A stretch of DNA of 12,541 nt from Candidatus Gerdarchaeota archaeon. Its GTDB lineage: Archaea; Asgardarchaeota; Heimdallarchaeia; JABLTI01. Where the stretch lies: contig JAEOUJ010000259.1 of assembly GCA_016839405.1 (NCBI GenBank), positions 1 through 12,541 of the forward strand, in the 5' to 3' direction. Under the pieces are notes generated by a model that saw only the letters and a list, made by a program, of their open reading frames with translations, was not told the origin of the DNA and searched no databases. Positions 6,580-12,541 of the stretch are shown here, piece after piece (position 1 is the first letter of the stretch; the number at the start of each line of letters is the position of its first letter). The position numbers and the translations under genes were made by a program.

Positions 6580-6687
6580 TATAAAACCTCATATCAATTT
6601 TATCTAAATGAAGCTAATTAACCTTTAAAAATTATCGAGAAAAGAGTATTTTTAAATAATAATAAACCACAACAAGATGTCTGAAGA

Positions 6688-6695
6688 TTTATATA
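6688..6695 (+). promoter_or_regulatory. TATA box of the release factor gene
   Basis: TTTATATA is a near-ideal archaeal TATA element, preceded by the purine-rich CTGAAGA. Start of transcription is expected near 6715-6720. That gives a leader of about 40 bases before ATG 6759. Confidence 0.6.
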
Positions 6696-6711
6696 GTAAC
6701 TCAACTTCCAG

Positions 6712-6744
6712 ATGAGTAAAGTAAAAAAACTGTTAGTTTGTTAG
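6712..6744 (+). other. Possible 10-codon leader ORF upstream of aRF1
   Basis: ATG at 6712 opens MSKVKKLLVC and ends with TAG at 6742-6744, 14 bases before the chosen aRF1 start. It has no SD. It would be read only if transcription starts at or before 6712, giving a leaderless message. The TATA spacing (about 20-24 bases) makes this borderline. Confidence 0.2.
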
Positions 6745-6758
6745 AAGAGATGAATCCT

Positions 6759-8012
6759 ATGTCCCACACAGCATCATCCTTTGAAAATTACAAAATCAAA
6801 CAAAGCATTGAACGATTAGAGCGAAAAAAATCATTCAATGGAGCTACTTGTTTGGTTACTCTTTATATGCCAAATGGCACATCAATTCCTGATGTTACAC
6901 AACAATTAGTTGATGAAAGGGGAACAGCAGCGAATATTAAAAGTAAACAAACTGGCAAAGCTGTTACAGCTGCATTATCAAGTATTCTAAATAGAATTAA
7001 GCAAATAAAAGAGTTACCTGAGAATGGTTTGGTTATTTTTTGTGGTATGACTCAAAGTGGTAAGGTTGAATATTTCCCAGTTACTCCAATTGAACCTATT
7101 TCAAGAAAAATGTATGTTTGTGATTCAAGATTTCACACTGAACATTTACGAGAACAACTCCAAGAAAAAAATCAATTTGCATTAATGGTTATTGATCGAG
7201 AAACTGCTTCTTATGCACTTCTTCGTGGCAATAATTTAACATTCTTGAGAAATATGTCATCATTTGTTCCTGGTAAACATGGAAAGGGTGGTCAATCACA
7301 AAGGAGAATTCAAAGAGGTACTGAGATTTTAGCACAAGAACATCTTAAAAAAGCTGGTGAGTTAGCAAGTAATCTTTTTCTTGAAGCACCAGATTTAAAA
7401 GGAATTGTTATAGGTGGCCCTTCACTTGCCAAAGATAATTTTGTTAGAGGAGATTTTCTAGATTATCGTTTACGTGATAAGATTATTGGAACAGTTGATA
7501 TAGGTTATACAGGTGAACAAGGTATTCGTGAGCTTATGGAGAAATCTACTGATTTGCTAAAGGATGTTCGTTATCTTGAAGAAAAAGAACTTGTACAAAA
7601 ATTCCTAAGAGAGCTTGGTAAAGATACGGGATTGGTTGCTTATGGCCAAAAAGAGGTATTAAAAGCAATTGATGCAGGAGCAGTTGATATTTTACTTATT
7701 AGTGAAGAACTTGATGTAATACAAACTAAAATTACTTGTTCACAATGTGATTACACTAAATTAGAAGCAATCAAAGCTCGAGATTTCGTTGAATTTGAAG
7801 AAGAAATTTTAAAAAGTAATTGTCCAAAATGTAACAGCTCAAAATTAACAATTGAAGAAACTGAAGATTTTGTTGAAGAGCTTGGAAAGCGAGCTCAAGA
7901 GATTGGCGCTGATATTGAGATTATAAGCACTGACACAGAAGAAGGAATGATTCTTTACAAATCATTTGGTGGATTAGTTGCTCTTCTACGTTATTCAATT
8001 CGTGAAATGTAA
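6759..8012 (+). CDS. prf1: Archaeal peptide chain release factor 1 (aRF1)
   Basis: This 417-aa aRF1/eRF1-family protein recognises all three stop codons in the ribosomal A site and triggers peptide release. Domain 1 holds NIKS (59-62) and the YxCxxxF motif YVCDSRF (119-125), both for stop-codon decoding. Domain 2 holds the catalytic GGQ (177-179) in GKGGQSQRRIQRG. Domain 3 carries an inserted zinc-ribbon minidomain (C327, C330, C355, C358). The usual GTx motif before LVTLY reads Ala-Thr-Cys (29-31), so its glycine is replaced. The start at 6759 is preferred because GAGATGA, close to the GAGGTGA core, lies 5 bases upstream. ATG 6750 and TTG 6738 remain in-frame alternatives and would add 3 or 7 residues. 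The gene converges with the SSB gene 17 bases downstream. Confidence 0.97.
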   Translation: MSHTASSFENYKIKQSIERLERKKSFNGATCLVTLYMPNGTSIPDVTQQLVDERGTAANIKSKQTGKAVTAALSSILNRIKQIKELPENGLVIFCGMTQSGKVEYFPVTPIEPISRKMYVCDSRFHTEHLREQLQEKNQFALMVIDRETASYALLRGNNLTFLRNMSSFVPGKHGKGGQSQRRIQRGTEILAQEHLKKAGELASNLFLEAPDLKGIVIGGPSLAKDNFVRGDFLDYRLRDKIIGTVDIGYTGEQGIRELMEKSTDLLKDVRYLEEKELVQKFLRELGKDTGLVAYGQKEVLKAIDAGAVDILLISEELDVIQTKITCSQCDYTKLEAIKARDFVEFEEEILKSNCPKCNSSKLTIEETEDFVEELGKRAQEIGADIEIISTDTEEGMILYKSFGGLVALLRYSIREM

Positions 8013-8018
8013 AAAAGG

Positions 8019-8044
8019 AAAAAGAGTAATTAATATCTCTTTTT
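8019..8044. terminator. Hairpin between the convergent aRF1 and SSB genes
   Basis: AAAAAGAG (8019-8026) pairs with CTCTTTTT (8037-8044) around a 10-base AT loop. Each transcript would end in a U run after an 8-bp stem. The stem covers the last codons of the SSB gene. The layout matches the hairpin at 763-802, also at a convergent junction. Confidence 0.5.
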
Positions 8045-8422
8045 GTATCTTTTCTTGTATGGTGGTTGATAATCCTCAGGTGGTTCCTGGAAAGTATTTG
8101 GTATATCACTTTCTTGCGCAAATTCCTTATCATCATCAACTTTAATTAGCTCACCATATTTACCTACATTTAATCGTAATTCATTTCGTACAACTTTTAT
8201 GAAACCGTTTTTTACCTCTGCAATATCTCCTTCTTCTAGTATATCAATGGATGAATTCCAAAGAGTTAAATAAATCCTCCCTGTATCATCCCCGACTTCC
8301 ACCTCAGATAATTTTAATGTTTTACCATCTCTGGAAGCTATTTCCTTTATTTCACCTTTTTTAATCACGCGAAATCTTATATCGACATTTCGCATATCTG
8401 CTTGTAAATTATTAATTTTCAT
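8030..8422 (-). CDS. OB-fold single-stranded DNA-binding protein (crenarchaeal SSB / hSSB1 type)
   Basis: This 130-aa protein has a single OB fold at residues 1-95. Family hallmarks are the start INNLQADMRNVDI, a basic region with SRDGKT (30-35), VGDDTGRIYLTLW (43-55) and EGDIAEVKNGFI (64-75), then LRLNVGKYG (82-90). W55 aligns with a base-stacking Trp of the Sulfolobus SSB, and F74 is in the region of a second stacking residue. These proteins coat ssDNA in replication and repair, and some act in nucleic-acid unwinding. The tail (96-130) is first acidic, then proline/tyrosine-rich, ending in a duplicated KKRY. It is shorter and without the RGG-type repeats of the Sulfolobus tail. AGGTG lies 7 bases before the ATG. 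A TATA-like TATAAAAATAG is at 8503-8493. A general RPA-like OB protein is the main alternative name. Confidence 0.85.
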   Translation of the reverse strand: MKINNLQADMRNVDIRFRVIKKGEIKEIASRDGKTLKLSEVEVGDDTGRIYLTLWNSSIDILEEGDIAEVKNGFIKVVRNELRLNVGKYGELIKVDDDKEFAQESDIPNTFQEPPEDYQPPYKKRYKKRY

Positions 8423-8626
8423 GTTTTTACACCTAATAGAATTGTTACTTGAAATTAACCAATCAGTTAATAAGTGCTACTATTTCGCCTAACTATTTTT
8501 ATACACATAAATCTTGCCTAAATTATAGTATTTTCCTTTTGATATATGCAATTTAGATGTCAATTTATTTAATCAAATAATAACGAAGTGCAATGAAACT
8601 CCTTTTTTTTAATTAATTCATCTAAA
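8423..8626 (-). promoter_or_regulatory. Intergenic region upstream of the SSB gene
   Basis: This gap lies between the ClC stop and the SSB start, both on the minus strand. It carries the SSB SD (AGGTG) and a TATA candidate (TATAAAAATAG, 8503-8493) that would give a leader of about 45-50 bases. I see no ORF of note, no RNA gene and no GC-cored hairpin. Confidence 0.35.
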
Positions 8627-10987
8627 TTATTGTTCTTTATCTAGATTATCTTGTTCTTTTTTTCTCTTTGATTTACTAGTCTTTTTTCTCTTTTTTCTTT
8701 CTCGAATATGTTTTTTATATTCTTCTTCTAATTGTACGCTCAATGGTTGATCCTCACATTCCTCTCTTAGGTAAGCTAATAAATCCTTCTCGATTTGCTT
8801 TTCTATTGTTTCGAGGCTTATTACTCGAACTTTTTCTTTTAATTCTGGATATTGCTCTATTGCGTTTTCAACCATTTTAAGCTCCATTTCATGTAATTTT
8901 CTATCTGCTAATTTCCTCTCCTCTAAATCTTTTACACGCTGTATTTCTAAACATTTTAGTACATCTGAATTAGAAACTATCCCTGCCATATTTTTCGAAT
9001 TAGGTGAATCTAAAACAACTAATCGTCCTATATCAGAACGGTAAAGAAGACTCATAGCATGTTCAACTGTATCATTAGGATATAATATATAGGGATCTTT
9101 TTCTCCAGCTTCAAGAACTGTTTTATCAAGCTCATTTGAATTTATAGCTAATTTCAAATGTGTTATTGTTACAATACCTTGAAATTCACCTTTCATATTA
9201 ATTATCGGATAACCTATGTGATCCATTGTATTTGCTAATGTGTTAAATTCTCTCATTTTCATATTTTCTGGAACACAAATAACATCTGTTGTCATAATAT
9301 CCTTTACTTTATAGGTTACTAGAAGGTCTGTTGGACCAGCCATAGAAATATTTATTCCTCTTTGAAGGAGTTTTTGTGTATAGATATTTTCTTTTGTAGC
9401 AATTTTTGAAATAACATAACTAATGGTACATGTAAGCATTAATGGGATAAAAGTATGATACGAATGAGTCATTTCAGATGCCATAAATATCATTGTTAAG
9501 ACTGCTTTTGATGCGCCTGAAAAAACAGCTGCTAAACCTGCAATAGTAAATAATGCATAATCTTGACTCGCAAAAACGATTGAAGGTATTAATCTATCTA
9601 TTAAAGCCGCAAAGAAATAACCTGAAGCAGCTCCTATTACTAAAGATGGTGCAAAAACACCTCCTGAATTACCACTACCTACTGAGAAACCAGTTGCTAA
9701 TATTTTGAGTAAAACTAAAAGAACAAGTACTAACAGAACTCCACCACCAAAGATAGTCCATGATTCATCTAGTGGTTTATTATCAAATAAAGCTGTAATT
9801 GTTTCATAACCAACACCAAAAATCCTAGGTATTCCATTTACTCCAAAAATCGTGAAAACAGGTTTATCTTCACCAATTGGTGAGAAACTTAGATCTTGAG
9901 GACCCGCTTTTGGTGAAATTAATCCTAGTAAACCAGTCATTAAACCACCTGCAATTGGCCAAACGATAGGATGTACATGTTTAACTTTATGAACTATCTT
10001 TTCTACTAAACCTACTGATCTAAGATAGAAAATTGCTATAAATCCTACAAAAACCCCTAACAAAAGAAACCAGTGTAAATATGGTAAATAATCTGAAAAT
10101 TGAATTGAAGTTAATTCAGATGGAATTTCAAAAATTGGTTGTGATCTTTTTTCTAATATAAGATTGCCTAGGGTATTAGCAATTAAAGATGAAACAATAA
10201 TTGGTATAAGTTGATCCGCATGAAGTGAAACTATTAGTACTTCTAACCCAAAAATTGCTGCTCCTATTGGGGCATTAAATGTTGCAGATATGCCTGCTAC
10301 TAATCCACAAACAACAACTGTTTTAATATTTCGCCCTCTTAAACCTAATTTTCTACCTAGAAAAGAACTAAAACCTCCTCCAATTTGAGCTATAGGACCT
10401 TCTCTTCCTAAACTTAGACCTCCACCAATACAAATTCCTGATAAAGTCATTTTAAGATATGGTGTTGATGTTTTAATATAACCCTCACGAAAAACTAGGC
10501 TTTCCATAACTTCTGGTATTCCATGCCCTTTTGCTTCTGGAGCCCATTTGAAAAGAATCGGAGCTGTTATAGCTGCTGCTAATGTGGGAAGCAGAACAAT
10601 TAGAAATAATTGTAATGCTCCAGTTGTATTATTAAACATTAAACCATAAAATAGACTTCTAGTTAAAGCAATATAATTGCTAAAAACCCAAGCTGCTCCA
10701 GCACCTACAAAACCTGATACAATAGCTATAAAATAGGTTAGAAATGTTTTTTGCTTAAATAATAATTTTAGAGATTTCCTTGGTTGTTTAATGTAATTCC
10801 ATATAGATTTAACAGATTCTATAAATCTCTTTGATAAGGATTTCTTGAATTTATTTTCATTCTCATCAAATTCAATTAACTTGGTTTCATTTTCAATATC
10901 AATTTCTTTATTTTTCTTGTTATTTTCATTCGAAATATCTGAATCATTTTCTGATTTCTTAATAACTTTATGTTTATTTTTAACCAA
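8627..10987 (-). CDS. ClC-family chloride channel/transporter with CBS pair and long charged tails
   Basis: This 786-aa membrane protein has a hydrophilic, Asn/Lys/Glu-rich N-terminus (1-80) and a ClC membrane domain (about 82-545). Two CBS domains (about 561-615 and 625-680) and a long charged, Lys-rich C-terminal tail (685-786) follow. ClC signatures are GHGIPE (154-159), LGREGP (193-198, gating Glu E196), GNSGGVFAP (439-447) and the anion-site Tyr Y536. The region PIGAAIFGLEV (240-250) aligns with the ClC-ec1 segment that carries E202/E203. E249 matches E202, but the internal proton Glu E203 is Val, as in vertebrate ClC channels. CBS domains usually bind adenine nucleotides and tune gating. 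The start is TTG at 10987, backed by AGAAGGAT 7 bases upstream. It follows a ClC paralog in tandem. Channel versus exchanger activity and the true ion are not settled by sequence. Confidence 0.92.
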   Translation of the reverse strand: MVKNKHKVIKKSENDSDISNENNKKNKEIDIENETKLIEFDENENKFKKSLSKRFIESVKSIWNYIKQPRKSLKLLFKQKTFLTYFIAIVSGFVGAGAAWVFSNYIALTRSLFYGLMFNNTTGALQLFLIVLLPTLAAAITAPILFKWAPEAKGHGIPEVMESLVFREGYIKTSTPYLKMTLSGICIGGGLSLGREGPIAQIGGGFSSFLGRKLGLRGRNIKTVVVCGLVAGISATFNAPIGAAIFGLEVLIVSLHADQLIPIIVSSLIANTLGNLILEKRSQPIFEIPSELTSIQFSDYLPYLHWFLLLGVFVGFIAIFYLRSVGLVEKIVHKVKHVHPIVWPIAGGLMTGLLGLISPKAGPQDLSFSPIGEDKPVFTIFGVNGIPRIFGVGYETITALFDNKPLDESWTIFGGGVLLVLVLLVLLKILATGFSVGSGNSGGVFAPSLVIGAASGYFFAALIDRLIPSIVFASQDYALFTIAGLAAVFSGASKAVLTMIFMASEMTHSYHTFIPLMLTCTISYVISKIATKENIYTQKLLQRGINISMAGPTDLLVTYKVKDIMTTDVICVPENMKMREFNTLANTMDHIGYPIINMKGEFQGIVTITHLKLAINSNELDKTVLEAGEKDPYILYPNDTVEHAMSLLYRSDIGRLVVLDSPNSKNMAGIVSNSDVLKCLEIQRVKDLEERKLADRKLHEMELKMVENAIEQYPELKEKVRVISLETIEKQIEKDLLAYLREECEDQPLSVQLEEEYKKHIRERKKRKKTSKSKRKKEQDNLDKEQ

Positions 10988-10994
10988 GCTATTT

Positions 10995-11002
10995 ATCCTT
11001 CT
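10995..11002 (-). promoter_or_regulatory. SD site supporting the TTG start of the ClC gene
   Basis: AGAAGGAT on the minus strand lies 7 bases before TTG 10987. No in-frame ATG or GTG lies between this codon and the upstream in-frame stop, so TTG is the best initiator. Confidence 0.6.
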
Positions 11003-11048
11003 AATAATTTGATTTTTTTATTTACTTTAATCATTTTCTAAAAGTTCT

Positions 11049-11079
11049 AATCCTTACCTAAGGATTTTGTATTTAAAAT
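11049..11079 (-). promoter_or_regulatory. Putative ClC promoter with an 18-bp dyad between TATA and start
   Basis: On the minus strand a TATA-like TTTTAAATA (about 11078-11070) is followed by a perfect dyad, AATCCTTA-GG-TAAGGATT (11066-11049). The dyad covers the zone from just downstream of TATA to the expected transcription start. Its 2-base centre makes it a better candidate for a dimeric repressor operator than for an RNA hairpin. The leader would be about 60 bases. Confidence 0.35.
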
Positions 11080-11140
11080 TATTCTTTAAGTAAATTATAA
11101 TAGCTAATTTTTCTCTATAAATTAAATGTAAGTAAAATTT

Positions 11141-12541
11141 TCATTTAATTATATTTTCCTTTTCAAATCCTTTCAAAATATCATTTTTTGATAACATACC
11201 AATCAGGAGAAAATTTTCTTCATTATCTATAACCGGAGCACTCTTAATTTGTGATCTATTCATAATGTTTAATGCTTCGTCAATTGTCTTATCGGCTGTT
11301 ATTGTAATTAAATTGGTTGCCATGTAACTATCAACGACATTGTTCAATTCATCCCTTGCTTTAGCTCTTTTAATATCAGATAATGTTATTATTCCTTGTA
11401 ATTTATTTCTATCATCAATTACTGGAAAACTAAAAGATTCTTCAATTTGCACTAAATTAACTATTTCTTTTATAGATGTACCCTTCTTAACAGATACAAA
11501 TTCTTTTGTCATAATTTCCTCTACTTTTGTAGTTGTAAGTAGTGTTACATTGCCCCCTTGTGTTATTCTTAAACCTTTGTCAATTAATTGTTGTGTATAG
11601 ATTGATTCCTTCATCAAACCTCTACAAACTAAATAACTTATACTACAAGTTAACATTAATGGGATCATTAAAGTTATATTACCAGTCATTTCAGCTCCCA
11701 TAAAAATCATTGTTAGAGGTGCTCTTGTTGCTCCTCCAAAAACTGCTGCTAAACCAGCTAATGCAAATATCGAAATATTAACATCAATTCTAGAAGAGGT
11801 ATTAACAATCATAGCAAAAAAACTTCCAGAACATGCCCCTATAAATAGAGCTGGAGCAAAAATACCTCCGGGATTCCCAGTTCCAACTGAAAATGAAGTC
11901 ATTAATAATTTTAATAATAATAAAATTACCATAAAAGAAATCAAAGAATTCAATGGATTTTGATTTGATAAAGTTGTAACATCGTTATTCAGAATATTCG
12001 TTATTGTAGAATAGCTCCCACCAAAAATTAATGGTACACCACTACTTTCTTTCGGGCTTAATAAAGCAACTAAACCACTTAATATTGCACCAAATATTGG
12101 TATATATAATTTGGATATTGGCAATCTATCGAATAATTCTCTAACTAGGTGGAAGAATTTACTATAAAAAACACCAATTAATCCAGCTATTATTCCTAGA
12201 ATTAAAAACCAATGTAAATCATAAATAAAAGATGACCAACCTAAGTTTCGTAGAACATCTACTTTGAAGGAAGGCTCAGGAATACCCGTACTATGTGGAG
12301 ATAATTTTAGTATATCAATTAATGCACTAAATGTAGAAGAAGTAAGCGAAGCTAAAATAATTGGTACAATTTCATCAGCAATTAATGAAACCAATAAGAT
12401 TTCAATACCGAATAAAGCTCCTCCAATCGGTGAATTAAAAGTTGCTGCTATAGCAGCAGATAAACCACTTATCACAACTATTTTCATATTTCTTCCATGT
12501 AAGCCAACAATATGAGCAATTCCTGAACTAAATCCAGCTCC
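11141..12541 (-). CDS. Second ClC-family channel/transporter with CBS pair (N-terminus outside window)
   Basis: The frame stays open to the window edge. The last 18 visible codons (GAGFSSGIAHIVGLHGRN) correspond to the segment just after GREGP in its paralog. The ATG at 12487 is therefore internal, and the gene starts beyond the window. About 466 residues are visible. SPIGGALFGIEI (37-48) has Glu at the E202 position and Ile at the E203 proton-glutamate position of ClC-ec1. GNPGGIFAP is at 222-230, the anion-site Tyr is Y315, and CBS domains span about 339-393 and 402-460. Unlike its neighbour it ends right after the second CBS domain, with no charged tail. It lies upstream in the same direction as the other ClC gene, 153 bases away, and the two are clearly paralogous. 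This suggests tandem duplication. Confidence 0.9.
   Translation of the reverse strand, partial: GAGFSSGIAHIVGLHGRNMKIVVISGLSAAIAATFNSPIGGALFGIEILLVSLIADEIVPIILASLTSSTFSALIDILKLSPHSTGIPEPSFKVDVLRNLGWSSFIYDLHWFLILGIIAGLIGVFYSKFFHLVRELFDRLPISKLYIPIFGAILSGLVALLSPKESSGVPLIFGGSYSTITNILNNDVTTLSNQNPLNSLISFMVILLLLKLLMTSFSVGTGNPGGIFAPALFIGACSGSFFAMIVNTSSRIDVNISIFALAGLAAVFGGATRAPLTMIFMGAEMTGNITLMIPLMLTCSISYLVCRGLMKESIYTQQLIDKGLRITQGGNVTLLTTTKVEEIMTKEFVSVKKGTSIKEIVNLVQIEESFSFPVIDDRNKLQGIITLSDIKRAKARDELNNVVDSYMATNLITITADKTIDEALNIMNRSQIKSAPVIDNEENFLLIGMLSKNDILKGFEKENIIK

Noticed and set aside
8550..8628. 10-bp inverted repeat AATTTAGATG / CATCTAAATT with about 59 bases between arms, between ClC and SSB
   Set aside because: A rough estimate predicts a few such AT-rich pairs by chance in a window this size, and one arm includes the ClC stop codon. 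There is no other sign of a mobile element.
12264..12515. Plus-strand ORF antisense to the partial ClC gene
   Set aside because: It is a shadow of a gene with intact ClC motifs, with no SD and no domain.

Overview
The window is AT-rich archaeal DNA, most likely from an Asgard archaeon of the Lokiarchaeia kind. Several things point there. It carries a complete archaeal class I release factor (aRF1) and a crenarchaeal/hSSB1-type OB-fold ssDNA-binding protein. Promoters are archaeal BRE/TATA-like. Three genes have an Asgard flavour: a short longin/roadblock-like protein, a membrane-anchored RING-like finger protein, and a C-terminally anchored beta-rich surface protein. The lineage is inferred from protein character, since no rRNA gene is present. 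I see no tRNA, rRNA, CRISPR array, insertion sequence or phage gene.

Layout. The left edge (1-783, +) is the C-terminal part of a surface protein. It converges on a minus-strand metabolic block: nfnB (794-2230), nfnA (2227-3084, ATGA overlap with nfnB), then gdhA (3232-4602) with its own hairpin/T-rich terminator, then the longin-like gene (4804-5256). Divergent to that gene is the two-TM, zinc-ribbon plus RING-like gene (5381-5899, +), probably read from a leaderless promoter. It converges with an F420-dependent NADP reductase (NPDG) family gene (5902-6579, -). Divergent to that is the aRF1 gene (6759-8012, +), which converges on the ssDNA-binding protein (8030-8422, -). The right third holds two tandem minus-strand ClC-type chloride channel/transporter genes with C-terminal CBS pairs (8627-10987, and 11141 to the window edge, the latter missing its N-terminus).

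How the genes fit together. GdhA (glutamate + NADP+ to 2-oxoglutarate + ammonia + NADPH) next to the electron-bifurcating NfnAB (NADPH, NADH, ferredoxin) makes a coherent redox unit. It could feed amino-acid-derived electrons into ferredoxin, or run in reverse for ammonium assimilation. The NPDG-family protein adds another possible NADP(H) link. The GdhA is of the hexameric E. coli-like type rather than the shorter type usual in archaea. The longin-like and RING-like genes are candidate eukaryotic-signature-type proteins of unknown partners. Both ClC proteins lack the internal proton glutamate of ClC-ec1 and may be channel-like.

Regulatory architecture is compact. No gene-free stretch exceeds about 205 bases. 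Two of the three convergent gene pairs have hairpins overlapping the gene ends.
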